Source: Phycisphaerae bacterium
Lineage (GTDB): Bacteria > Planctomycetota > Phycisphaerae > UBA1845
DNA: 39,248 nucleotides
Assembly (NCBI GenBank): GCA_029260055.1
Contig: JAJDDX010000313.1
Location: 1-39,248 of the forward strand
Direction: 5' to 3'
Positions 8,259 to 17,000 of this stretch are shown here, piece after piece. The notes below the pieces were generated by a model that saw only the letters and a list, made by a program, of their open reading frames with translations, did not search any database and was not told the DNA's origin. Each line of letters opens with the position of its first letter. Position 1 is the stretch's first letter. A program made the position numbers and the translations under genes.

Positions 8259-10143
8259 GCTCGCGCCGGGGCCGCCGCTTCTTGTCGAACGGAATCCGCA
8301 GGTGGTATGCGCCGTCCTCGAGGTTGCTCTCGACCGGATAACCGCACTTGTGGAACACGCGCAGCATACCGTGGTTGTCGACGAGCACGTCGGCCGTAAA
8401 GCCAGCGATACCGTTCGATCGTGCGCTGTCCACGGCAGCGTTCATCAGCGTGGTGCCGATCCCCTTGCCCTGCCAATCGTCACGAACGAGAAAGGCGGCG
8501 TCGGCGAAGTTGCTCTTCGGGTCGTTCCGGTAATGAGCGATCGCGATCAGTTCGGCGTCCTCGGTCGCGTCGGTCATCGCGACCAGAGCCATATCCGCGC
8601 GGTAGTCGACGCGAAGCAGCTCCTGGAGCTTCTCATGCGGCATCGACTTGAGCATCTGAAAGAAACGATAGTGAATCGAGTCGTCGGACAGCTTGTAGAA
8701 CAGGTCGCGAACCAACCGCTCGTCGGTCAGCCTCAACGGACGCATGAACACCCGCGTCTCGTCGCTCAGGTCGATCCACTGTTCCAGCTCCTCCGGATAG
8801 ATCGCGGGGTGAATCGGTAGCTCGATCTGGTCGTGATAGATCAACCCTCGCGTTTTCGCCTCCGCGATAAGCCAGGGGCGGAACTTCGGGTGAGCGATTT
8901 GGATCAGTGCCATCGCCCGCTCACGCATCGTCTTTCCGTGCAGGTAGGCCGCCCCGTACTCCGTCACGACGTAGTGGACGTCACCACGGCTGGTCACCAC
9001 CCCGGCGCCCGGCTTGAGCATGGGCACAATCCGTGAGATGGTCTCACCGGCCGCGGTCGACGGCAACGCGATGATCGGCTTGCCCCCCTTGGAGCGTGCG
9101 GCCCCGCGCGTGAAATCCACCTGACCACCGATCCCGCTGTAGAACATGGTCCCCAGCGAATCCGCGCACACCTGCCCGGTCATATCCACCTCAATCGCCG
9201 CGTTGATCGATATCATCTTGTCGTTCTTGGCGATATTGAACGGGTCGTTGACGTACTCGGTCGGGTGGAACACGACCATCGGGTTGTTGTCGATGAAGTC
9301 GTAGAGCTTGCGCGATCCGATCACGAAGCTCGCCACGATCTTACCGCGATGGAGTGTCTTTTCGGCGTTCGTGATGACGCCCTTCTCGACCAGTGGAATC
9401 ACGCCGTCGCTGAACATCTCCGTGTGAATGCCAAGGTCCTTGAACTCCGTGAGGAAGTGCAGCACGGCGTCCGGGATCGTGCCGATTCCGAGTTGCAGCG
9501 TCGCACCGTCTTCGACCAGATTGGCGATATGCCGGCCAATGCGCCGCGACAGCTCGTCCGGCTCGCCCTGCGGCGCTTCCGGCAACGCCACATCGCTCGC
9601 CACGAGATGGTCGATGTCCCGCACGTGAATGAAGCAGTCCCCCAGCACACGCGGCATGCGAGCATTCACCTCGGCAACGACGATTCGAGCGGACTCAGCC
9701 GCCGCTTTCACGATGTCCGTCGACACGCCATAGCTGCAGTAGCCGTGCTCATCCGGCTCGCTCACCGAGATCAATGCCACGTCGATGACCGCGCGCCCGC
9801 TTCGGAAGAGCGCCGGGATCTCGGAAAGGAAGATCGGGGTGTAGTCGGCCCTGCCGGCTGCTACGGCCTCCCGTGTGTTCGGGCCGATGAAGTACGCGTT
9901 GTGTCGAAAACGATCGCCCAGCGGTGCCCTGGCATAGGGCGCCGTCCCAAGCGTCATGATGTGGACGATCTCCGTGTCGCTCAGCTCCCTGCGCTCGGCA
10001 AGTGCCGTCACGAGCGTCTCGGGCTCCGCCACACCCGAGCCCACGAACACACGATGACCGGGCCGGACGCACGCGACGCCCTCCTGCGCGGTGGCGATCT
10101 TGTCCTTGAACCGTTCCGTCCAATGCGCCACGGTCTGTTTCAT
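8254..10143 (-). CDS. Acetyl-CoA hydrolase/CoA-transferase fused to a GNAT acetyltransferase
   Basis: A 629-aa protein starting at ATG 10143 with AAGGAG nine bases upstream. Residues about 1-435 form an acetyl-CoA hydrolase/4-hydroxybutyrate CoA-transferase-type domain, with GIGTIPDAV at 219-227, the probable catalytic Glu242 in GIHTEMFSDG, and the C-terminal YSGIGGQVDFTRGA segment. Residues about 462-620 form a GNAT domain with the acetyl-CoA loop VRDDWQGKGIG (553-563). Fusions of these two domains are a known architecture. The enzyme probably releases or transfers CoA from acetyl-CoA or a related acyl-CoA. The GNAT part could acetylate the enzyme itself or another protein and so sense acetyl-CoA, which is inference. 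A sigma-54-like promoter lies upstream, linking it to the nearby NtrC-type regulator. Confidence 0.92.
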   Translation of the reverse strand: MKQTVAHWTERFKDKIATAQEGVACVRPGHRVFVGSGVAEPETLVTALAERRELSDTEIVHIMTLGTAPYARAPLGDRFRHNAYFIGPNTREAVAAGRADYTPIFLSEIPALFRSGRAVIDVALISVSEPDEHGYCSYGVSTDIVKAAAESARIVVAEVNARMPRVLGDCFIHVRDIDHLVASDVALPEAPQGEPDELSRRIGRHIANLVEDGATLQLGIGTIPDAVLHFLTEFKDLGIHTEMFSDGVIPLVEKGVITNAEKTLHRGKIVASFVIGSRKLYDFIDNNPMVVFHPTEYVNDPFNIAKNDKMISINAAIEVDMTGQVCADSLGTMFYSGIGGQVDFTRGAARSKGGKPIIALPSTAAGETISRIVPMLKPGAGVVTSRGDVHYVVTEYGAAYLHGKTMRERAMALIQIAHPKFRPWLIAEAKTRGLIYHDQIELPIHPAIYPEELEQWIDLSDETRVFMRPLRLTDERLVRDLFYKLSDDSIHYRFFQMLKSMPHEKLQELLRVDYRADMALVAMTDATEDAELIAIAHYRNDPKSNFADAAFLVRDDWQGKGIGTTLMNAAVDSARSNGIAGFTADVLVDNHGMLRVFHKCGYPVESNLEDGAYHLRIPFDKKRRPRREP

Positions 10144-10219
10144 CGCTCGAGACTCCTTCAGGCCCGCTATGTGCCGCGGCTCGCGCGATGCGACCCCACA
10201 TTGCGGACACCATGAGCCA

Positions 10220-10235
10220 TGCAAGACCATGGCCA
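10220..10235 (-). promoter_or_regulatory. Candidate sigma-54 promoter for the CoA-transferase/GNAT gene
   Basis: On the minus strand the sequence TGGCCATGGTCTTGCA matches the sigma-54 consensus (TGGCACG-N4-TTGCW) in TGGC and in all of TTGCA, with the exact GG-N10-GC spacing. The implied start is near 10210, giving a leader of about 67 nt that contains the AAGGAG site. A sigma-54 activator is encoded about 2 kb away. Confidence 0.5.
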
Positions 10236-10327
10236 TTCTGCGCGCACCCCGAAAACGGGAGCACGTTCGAAAACCGGCAGATTGGCGAAGGCGTATGGGA
10301 CGAAGTGCGAACCGGAATCGCGCGGCG

Positions 10328-10735
10328 TTAACCGACCGCGGATGGGTTGATCCCGAGCGCTTCCGCGAGCTTCGACAGTTCGAATGGCTTCTCGATGAAC
10401 TTGGGTTGGGCGGCCGCGTCGTCTGTGGGACCCACTCCCGTCCGCACGATTCGCGTGGACGGATTCCGGGCAAGTGCGCGATCCTCGACCGCAGTGGATG
10501 CTCCGTCAGCCAGGCGCTCGGCCACAATGACGGCGTCCACCGTGTGCCCTTCCAACATGCGATCCGCGCCGGTCCGCGAATCGACCTGGAGGACATCACA
10601 CCATCGGCTGAGGTAGGTCACGATCGACCAACGGAGAAGCGCTTCGGGCTCGACGACAAGCACTCGCGGACGACCACCATCGGGTGTCGCCGATCCGCCA
10701 GTGCGATCGCTATCGCCGTCCGTTTGCTTTTGCAT
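10328..10735 (-). CDS. Small pseudo-receiver (degenerate CheY-like) protein
   Basis: This 135-aa protein starts at ATG 10735, with GGAGG seven bases upstream. After a 22-residue polar leader it has a receiver-like fold: RPRVLVVEPEALLRWSIVTYL (strand 1 and helix 1), VDAVIVAERLADG (strand 3) and KFIEKPFELSKLAEAL (strand 5 and helix 5). Two hallmarks are missing. The acidic pair after strand 1 is EP instead of ED or DD, and the position of the phospho-acceptor Asp in 'VIVAERLAD' is Ala. The conserved Lys of strand 5 (EKPF) is kept. The LLRWS segment resembles LIRWS of the NtrC-type regulator encoded nearby, so it may be a duplicated and decayed receiver acting without phosphorylation. No output domain follows. 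A sigma-54-like element precedes it. Confidence 0.75.
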   Translation of the reverse strand: MQKQTDGDSDRTGGSATPDGGRPRVLVVEPEALLRWSIVTYLSRWCDVLQVDSRTGADRMLEGHTVDAVIVAERLADGASTAVEDRALARNPSTRIVRTGVGPTDDAAAQPKFIEKPFELSKLAEALGINPSAVG

Positions 10736-10764
10736 GGTTGACCTCCGCGCTTCCACGGCTATCA

Positions 10765-10780
10765 AGCACAACGCATGCCA
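10765..10780 (-). promoter_or_regulatory. Candidate sigma-54 promoter for the pseudo-receiver gene
   Basis: On the minus strand TGGCATGCGTTGTGCT matches ten of the twelve defined positions of TGGCACG-N4-TTGCW and keeps GG-N10-GC. The predicted start, near 10754, leaves about 19 nt of leader containing GGAGG. Confidence 0.45.
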
Positions 10781-11030
10781 CAGTTCAAGCGATCCAGTCC
10801 ATTGAAGCAGTAACGGCACGAACCGCGTTGCAGCGGCCTTCCGCGCCGAACCGGGACGGGCCGGGCTGACGGTCCCTCCCACTCGGACCCGTGGTATTTG
10901 GCACAACCGTCGTGCGAAATGCCCCGAAGGCACGCGCATCGCTCGAGGCGGGCCCAGTGCGCCAAGCTCGTCGGGCCGGACACGGCGAACATATGCGGCT
11001 CGGCGGATGCGCGGCCTTTGGACTGAACTT

Positions 11031-11084
11031 GCTCGAAATAGCGAGCCCGGACACCACACCTTGGGCTCGCTGTCCGCGCGAGCC
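11031..11084. promoter_or_regulatory. Inverted-repeat array, candidate operator for the globin kinase operon
   Basis: Four alternating half-sites occur in 54 bp: GCTCG (11031-11035), GCGAGCCC (11041-11048), GGGCTCGC (11063-11070) and GCGAGCC (11078-11084). GCGAGCCC and GGGCTCGC are a perfect 8-bp inverted repeat 14 bp apart, and GGCTCGC-N7-GCGAGCC is a perfect 7-bp one. The right part overlaps the expected -35 position, so a regulator bound here would block or modulate transcription. The binding protein is unknown; autoregulation by the adjacent response regulator is possible. Confidence 0.5.
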
Positions 11085-11098
11085 ACAATGGATATAAT
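11070..11098 (+). promoter_or_regulatory. Candidate sigma-70 promoter giving a near-leaderless kinase mRNA
   Basis: A perfect TATAAT lies at 11093-11098. Seventeen bases upstream sits a poor -35 (CTGTCC, 11070-11075), inside the inverted-repeat array. The start would fall close to 11105, which is the A of the kinase ATG, so the transcript would be leaderless or nearly so. There is no Shine-Dalgarno sequence before that ATG, in agreement. Confidence 0.45.
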
Positions 11099-11104
11099 GC
11101 CCGC

Positions 11105-12313
11105 ATGCCGGATTCGCGTTTCTCAGACATGATGAAGCTGATCGGCTTCGACGCCCGTGACGCCGCCCTCCTGGGGCAACAGGCGGACACGATCGAGCCG
11201 TGGATACCGTCCATCGTGGATCATTTCTACGAAGCTTTGCTGCAGCGGCCGGACGCCCGCGCTATTTTCACAGGGGGCGAGCCGCAAATCGAACGCCTCC
11301 GGCATCTCTTGGCCGATTGGCTGCGAGGGCTATTCAGCGGCACCTATGACAGCGCCTACTACGAAAAACGGCTCGCCATCGGGGCCGCCCACGTCCGCGT
11401 GGCCCTGCCGCAGCAATACATGATCCTGGGAATCGAGTTGATCCGGCAGGAACTGGAGACCGCCCTCCGCTCGGCCGACGTGGCGGAGACGGACCTGACC
11501 CTCCGATCTCTCGACAAGCTCCTCACGCTCGAACTCGCGATCATGCTCGAGAGTTACAAGGAAGGGTTCGCCAAGCGAATCCGCCGATCTGAGCGTGACG
11601 CGCTCGAGGAGAAGCTCACCCGCGCCGAGCACTTGGCTGAGATCGGGCAGTTGGCTGCCTCGCTCGCGCACGAAATCAAGAACCCGCTCGCCGGGATCAG
11701 CGGGGCTATCGAGGTGATCGGCGACGGTATGCCGGCCGGCAACCCCCACCGCCAGATCGTCAAGGAGATCCTCGGGCAGATCAGTCGCCTCGACGCGGCC
11801 GTCAAGGACTTGTTGGTGTACGCACGCCCGGTCAAACCGCGCGCCGCGCAGATCGTGCTTCACGACGCGGTCGTCCGGGTGCTGATGCTTCTCCGTGAAG
11901 AGCCCGAAATTCAGCGCGTCCGCGTGGACTACGAGCCGCCGGCCGGCGACTCGACCGTTCACGCCGACGACAGCCACATGGAACAACTGTTGATGAACCT
12001 CATCATCAACGCGGCGCATGCGTCGCAGGACGGTCAGGTCATCAAGGTCGAGGTCATTCCGAACGGCGAGTCTGTTCGGCTGGCTGTGACGGACTGGGGA
12101 GCCGGCATGCCGCCCCACGTCCGCGAGCGCGCTTTCGAAGCGTTTTTCACCACGAAGGCGAAAGGAACGGGACTCGGGCTTGCCATCTGCCGTCGACTCG
12201 TCGAGGCTACGGATGGCACTATCGAATTGCAGAGCGAACTCGGCGAAGGCACGAAGGTCATGGCGAGCCTACCTCGCACAGGCCCCACAGAGGACAAAAG
12301 AACACAACGATGA
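11105..12313 (+). CDS. Globin-coupled histidine kinase (protoglobin sensor)
   Basis: This 402-aa protein begins with a protoglobin-type sensor domain (about 1-160) that contains the 'KRLAIGAAHVRVALPQQYMILG' region; His96 is the expected proximal haem ligand. A linker helix leads into a HisKA/HATPase module: H-box SLAHEIKNPL with phospho-accepting His189, N-box LLMNLIINAAHAS (295-307), G1 DWGAGMPP (330-337) and G2 KGTGLGLA (353-360). No membrane segment is present, so it should act in the cytoplasm. Family knowledge predicts haem-based sensing of O2, NO or CO that controls autophosphorylation. The stop overlaps the start of the NtrC-type regulator, its probable partner. No ribosome-binding site precedes the ATG; M9 or M10 are alternative starts. 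Confidence 0.9.
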   Translation: MPDSRFSDMMKLIGFDARDAALLGQQADTIEPWIPSIVDHFYEALLQRPDARAIFTGGEPQIERLRHLLADWLRGLFSGTYDSAYYEKRLAIGAAHVRVALPQQYMILGIELIRQELETALRSADVAETDLTLRSLDKLLTLELAIMLESYKEGFAKRIRRSERDALEEKLTRAEHLAEIGQLAASLAHEIKNPLAGISGAIEVIGDGMPAGNPHRQIVKEILGQISRLDAAVKDLLVYARPVKPRAAQIVLHDAVVRVLMLLREEPEIQRVRVDYEPPAGDSTVHADDSHMEQLLMNLIINAAHASQDGQVIKVEVIPNGESVRLAVTDWGAGMPPHVRERAFEAFFTTKAKGTGLGLAICRRLVEATDGTIELQSELGEGTKVMASLPRTGPTEDKRTQR

Positions 12314-13671
12314 TGGTACGCGTGTTGATTATCGAGGACGAGCACCTGATCCGGTGGTCGCTCAGACAAAAGTTCGAGGCCAGGGGCTATCAGGTCGCCG
12401 AGTCTGAAACGGGCGCCGCGGGGCTTGCCGCCCTCGAGGAAGAGCAGTTCGACCTTCTCATGCTCGATTACAAGCTTCCGGATATGACCGGCTTGGACGT
12501 GTTGGGCAAGATCCGTGAGAAGGACAAGGATATCGTCGTCATTATGATGACCGCCTTCTCGAGCATCGAAAGCGCCGTCGATGCCATGAAACTGGGCGCA
12601 TACGACTACGTCACGAAGCCCTTCGACATGGATCAGCTCCTGCGTACCACCGGGAAAGCCCTGGAGACCACGAAGCTGCGTCGCGAAGTGCGCGAGCTGC
12701 GACGGCACATGCAGCAGACGTTCGGTTTCGATCGCATCATCGGCGACTCGCCGCTCATGGCCGAACTGTACGGTCTCCTCGATCGTGTCGCCATGAGCAG
12801 TTCGTCGACGCTGTTTCTGCGCGGCGAATCCGGCACGGGCAAGGACTTGTTCGCCCGCATCATCCACTACAACTCGGACCGCGCGGGCCGGCCTTTCATG
12901 AACATCACCTGCACCGCGCTGTCCGAGACGCTACTGGAAAGCGAACTCTTCGGCCACGAGAAAGGTGCCTTTACGGACGCCAAGAGCGCCAAGCGCGGGC
13001 TCTTCGAGTTGTCCGACGGCGGCACCATCTTCCTAGACGAAGTCGGCGACATGCCGCTGAACCTCCAAGCGAAGCTGCTTCGCTTCCTGGAGGAGCGCAC
13101 CTTCCGCCGGGTCGGCGGAACCACGGAAATCTCCGTAGATGTCAGGCTGATCGCAGCCACGAACCGCGACATCGAGCGTGCCATTGAAGAGGGCGCTTTC
13201 CGCGGCGATCTGATGTACCGCCTCAATGTCATACCGATCGACCTTCCGCCGGTGCGGGAGCGCGGCAACGACATCAAGCTTCTTGCCCAGTACTTCGTGG
13301 ATCAATTCGCCAAGGACTTCAAGAAGCCGGTCACGGACATCACCAAGGGCGCCTACGACAAGCTGTTCGACTACGCGTGGCCCGGAAACGTGCGGGAGCT
13401 GCGCAACGTCATGGAACGGGCCGTTCTTCTCTGCGACAAGGACGCAATCGGGCCGGAAGATATCATGATCGGTCGCGCGGGCTACGCGAGCCCCGCCAAC
13501 CCGGCCACGTTCGTGCTGCCGGCCGACGGCATCAACATCCACGAGCTCGAAAACGATCTGCTCCGCCAAGCGCTGGCTCGGGCCGGTAACAACAAGACGC
13601 AGGCGGCCAAACTGCTGCGTCTGAGCCGTGACGCTTTTCGGTATCGCCTCGAGAAACTCGGGTTACTCTAG
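12310..13671 (+). CDS. NtrC-family sigma-54-dependent response regulator
   Basis: A 453-aa protein with three domains. The receiver domain (about 3-118) has the acidic pair ED (9-10), phospho-acceptor Asp53 in MLDYKLPD, Thr81 and Lys103. The AAA+ sigma-54 interaction domain (about 142-375) has Walker A GESGTGKD (172-179), the sigma-54-contacting loop GAFTDA (219-224) and Walker B GGTIFLDE (237-244). A Fis-type helix-turn-helix sits at the C-terminus (NNKTQAAKLLRLSRDAFRYR). The start ATG overlaps the kinase stop, so the pair is co-translated. It should hydrolyse ATP to open sigma-54 promoters when phosphorylated. Three sigma-54-like promoters nearby are candidate targets, including one for nifJ directly downstream. 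GAFTDA is a known variant of GAFTGA. Confidence 0.95.
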   Translation: MMVRVLIIEDEHLIRWSLRQKFEARGYQVAESETGAAGLAALEEEQFDLLMLDYKLPDMTGLDVLGKIREKDKDIVVIMMTAFSSIESAVDAMKLGAYDYVTKPFDMDQLLRTTGKALETTKLRREVRELRRHMQQTFGFDRIIGDSPLMAELYGLLDRVAMSSSSTLFLRGESGTGKDLFARIIHYNSDRAGRPFMNITCTALSETLLESELFGHEKGAFTDAKSAKRGLFELSDGGTIFLDEVGDMPLNLQAKLLRFLEERTFRRVGGTTEISVDVRLIAATNRDIERAIEEGAFRGDLMYRLNVIPIDLPPVRERGNDIKLLAQYFVDQFAKDFKKPVTDITKGAYDKLFDYAWPGNVRELRNVMERAVLLCDKDAIGPEDIMIGRAGYASPANPATFVLPADGINIHELENDLLRQALARAGNNKTQAAKLLRLSRDAFRYRLEKLGLL

Positions 13672-13913
13672 AGTTTCCCTCCGGGCGAAAAAGCAATATT
13701 TTATCGGACGTTCCAATGGGGTATTTAACACTGATCATGGATGATTTAGCGCGAAGATGTCTCGGGGATGCTGGCGAGCCCCCTCGCCCGCTGCCGAAGA
13801 AGACCCAGGTTCACGATGACTTGGCCTGCGGGAATAGCTTTTCCGCGTCGGGGCGCCGGGTGCGCACACCTGAGTCCGGCACCGTGAGGTCCACGTCGGA
13901 TCTCACCGGCGCT

Positions 13914-13925
13914 CGAGCATGCTCG
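13914..13925. promoter_or_regulatory. Perfect 12-bp palindrome, candidate NtrC-type enhancer site
   Basis: CGAGCATGCTCG is fully palindromic and is centred about 100 bp upstream of the start predicted from the sigma-54-like element. That is the usual position for an upstream activator sequence bound by an NtrC-type dimer. The regulator encoded immediately upstream is the obvious candidate to bind it. Confidence 0.45.
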
Positions 13926-13993
13926 CGCGCGGGTGAAGCGGACACGCGGGCAGCCGACACTTGGCAGCCCCGGGGCGGTCGCCAGGGCAGCGG

Positions 13994-14009
13994 TGGAACG
14001 CTTCTTGCC
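13994..14009 (+). promoter_or_regulatory. Candidate sigma-54 promoter of nifJ
   Basis: TGGAACGCTTCTTGCC matches ten of twelve defined positions of the sigma-54 consensus TGGCACG-N4-TTGCW, with exact GG-N10-GC spacing. The implied start is near 14020, about 75 nt before the nifJ ATG. Confidence 0.55.
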
Positions 14010-14094
14010 GTGCTCTTATCTGGGCCCGTTCCTCCACCGTGGAACCGAACGGTTTTTCCCCGCCCCAGTACAAGCGGGAGTTAGGTCAAAGGAA

Positions 14095-17000
14095 ATGGAA
14101 AACGCGGAGCAGGCGACATCTATGCCTCGACAGAAAATCACCATCGAAGGCAACGAGGCGGCCGCCTACGTAGCTTACCAGTGCAGCGACAACGCGGCGA
14201 TTTATCCCATCACGCCGAGTTCCGGGATGGGCGAATGGGCGGATCAGTGGAGCGCCGAGGGCAAGCCGAACATCTGGGGCACCGTGCCTCACGTCATCGA
14301 GATGCAGAGCGAAGGCGGAGCGGCCGGCGCCGTGCACGGCGCCCTGCAGACAGGCGCGCTGGCCACGACGTTCACCGCGTCGCAAGGCCTGCTCCTGATG
14401 ATCCCGAACATGTACAAGATTGCCGGCGAACTGACGGCGGCGGTCTTCCACGTCTCGGCGCGCGCGATCGCCACACATGCGCTGTCGATCTTCGGCGATC
14501 ACAGTGACGTGATGGCGGCACGTAGCACGGGGTTCGCCTTTCTCGCCGCCGGAAGCGTCCAGGAAGTCATGGACCTCGCCACGGTGTCCCACGCGGCCAC
14601 GCTCAAGGCACGCGTGCCGTTCGTTCACTTCTTCGACGGTTTCCGAACATCGCACGAAGTGCTCAAGATCGAGGCGCTGACGCAAGACGACCTTCGAGCC
14701 ATGATCGACAACGACCTGGTGCTCGCCCATCGGGCGCGTGCCATGAACCCGGAGAACCCGGTCGTACGCGGCACGGCACAGAATCCGGATGTGTTCTTCC
14801 AGGCGCGTGAGGCCGTCAACCCCTACTACGACGCCTGCCCGGGCATCGTCCAGGAGATGATGGACCGGTTCGGCAAGCTCGTCGGGCGCCAGTACCACCT
14901 GTTCGACTACGTCGGCCACCCCGAGGCGGACCGCGTCATCATCGCTATGGGCTCCGGCGCGGAGGCCGTCCACGAGACCGTCGACCACCTGAATGCCGGC
15001 GGCGAGAAGGTCGGCCTTGTCAAGGTGCGATTGTACCGCCCGTTCGATAGTGAGCGTTTCATCACGGCGCTGCCGAAAAGCGCGCGTGTCGTCACGGTAC
15101 TCGATCGGACGAAGGAACCCGGCGCGACGGGCGAGCCACTCTATCAGGACGTGGTGACCGCGATGATGGAGCACCACGCGTCCGGCGGCAACGGCTTCGC
15201 GAAACTGCCACGCGTCATCGGCGGGCGCTACGGCCTGTCGTCGAAGGAGTTCAACGCGGCGATGGTCAAGGGTGTCTTCGATGAGATGACCAAAGACGCT
15301 CCCAAGAACCATTTCGTCGTCGGCATCAACGATGACGTGACGAACAACTCGATCGATTATGCCCCCGGTTTTACCAGCGAAGACGACGACACGGTGCGAG
15401 CCGTCTTCTTCGGCCTCGGTTCGGACGGCACGGTCGGGGCGAACAAGAACTCGATCAAGATCATCGGTGAGGAGACGGACAACTACGCCCAGGGCTACTT
15501 CGTCTACGACTCGAAGAAGGCCGGCTCGGTCACGGTATCCCACCTCCGCTTCGGCAAGAAACCGATTCGCTCGAGCTACCTGATCCACAAAGCGAGCTTC
15601 GTGGCGTGCCATCAGGCGGCGCTGATCGAACAGATCGACGTGCTGGATCTCGCGGACCCTGGAGCCATCTTCCTGCTCAATACGCATGCTGCGGCGGACA
15701 GCGCGTTCGACACGCTACCGCGCGAGGTACAGCAGCAGATCATCGACAAGGGGATCAAGCTCTACGTCATCGACGCCTACAAGGTAGCCGGCGAACTTGG
15801 CCTGGGCGCGCGGATCAACACGATCATGCAGACCTGCTTCTTTGCGATCTCCGGGGTCCTCCCGCGTGATGAGGCGATCGAGAAGATCAAAGCGGCCATT
15901 CAGAAGACATACGGCAAGAAGGGTGAAGCGGTCGTCAAGAGCAACTTCGCCGCTGTGGACAAGGCGCTTGAGAACTTGCACGAGGCGGCCGTGGGCGGCA
16001 GCGTCACCTCGCAGCGCTGCCGAGCGGCACACGTGTCACAGGACGCGCCGGAATTCGTCCGCAACGTAACGGCCGAGATGATCGCGGGCCGCGGCGACGG
16101 ACTGCCTGTCAGCAGCATGCCGGCCGATGGCACTTTCCCGACCGGCACGACCAAGTGGGAGAAGCGCAACATCGGGCTCGATATTCCAGTCTGGGATCCT
16201 GGTACGTGCATCCAGTGCAACAAGTGTGCCCTGGTCTGCCCTCACGCCGCTATCCGCGCGAGCGCGTTCGAGCCGGCTTCACTCGAGAACGCACCCGCGA
16301 CCTTCAAGTCGATCGACGCCCGCGGCGGCGAGTACAAGGGCCTCAAGTTCACGATCCAAGTCGCGCCGGAAGACTGCACCGGTTGCAGCCTGTGCGTCGA
16401 GGCGTGCCCGGCCAAGAACAAGAAGGAGGTCCGGCTCAAGGCGATCAATATGGCGCCGCAAGCGCCGGTCCGCGACACCGAACGAGAGAACTACGCCTTC
16501 TTCCTCGATATCCCGGAGCTCGATCGAACGGCTCATAAGATCGGCTCGGTCAAGGGCTCGCAATTCGCCCTGCCGCTGTTCGAGTATTCCGGCGCGTGCG
16601 TGGGCTGCGGCGAGACGCCCTACGTCAAGCTCGTCAGCCAGTTGTTCGGCGATCGTGCGATCATCGGCAATGCCACGGGCTGCTCGTCGATCTACGGCGG
16701 CAACCTCCCGACGACGCCGTGGACGACCAACGCCGACGGACGCGGACCGACCTGGTCCAACTCACTCTTCGAAGACAACGCGGAGTTCGGACTAGGCTTC
16801 CGCCTCTCGCTGGACAAGCAGAACGAATACGCACGGGAACTGCTCGAGAAGCTCAGCGCAGAGATCGGTCCGGATCTGGTTCGGCCGCTACTCGAGTGCA
16901 AACCGACCGATGAAGCGGGAATCCGCACTCAGCGGCAGTTCGTGGCCCAACTCAAGGAGCGCTTGCCCAAGATCGGCGCGCCGGATGCCGCCAACCTGAT

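Larger units (their letters stand above)
10736..11104. other. Divergent intergenic region between pseudo-receiver and globin kinase
   Basis: This 369-bp gene-free stretch separates two divergently transcribed signalling genes. It holds a sigma-54-like element near its left end, a cluster of GCTCG/CGAGC inverted repeats at 11031-11084 and a TATAAT box at 11093-11098. I see no plausible coding sequence in the remainder (about 10781-11030). Confidence 0.7.
13672..14094 (+). other. Regulatory intergenic region upstream of nifJ
   Basis: This 423-bp region holds no convincing gene; an in-frame GTG extension of nifJ from 13933 is not family-like. It contains an inverted repeat GTGAG-N13-CTCAC (13884-13906), a 12-bp palindrome (13914-13925) and a sigma-54-like promoter (13994-14009). 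AT-rich sequence just after the regulator stop (13688-13730) could hold another promoter or regulatory site. Confidence 0.7.

Noticed and set aside
11018-11034. Sigma-54-like TTGGACTGAACTTGCT before the globin kinase
   Set aside because: GG and GC are 9 rather than 10 bases apart, a spacing not tolerated; the TATAAT box at 11093 is better.
12967-12984. GAFTDA instead of GAFTGA in the NtrC-type regulator
   Set aside because: It is a known natural variant among sigma-54 activators and not evidence of lost function.
13933-14094. GTG extension of nifJ by 54 codons
   Set aside because: The added residues are not PFOR-like and would be translated through the sigma-54-like promoter.
14086-15687. 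Long minus-strand ORF opposite nifJ (533 codons)
   Set aside because: It lies wholly antisense to a highly conserved PFOR gene and has no family sequence; such frames are expected in GC-rich coding DNA.
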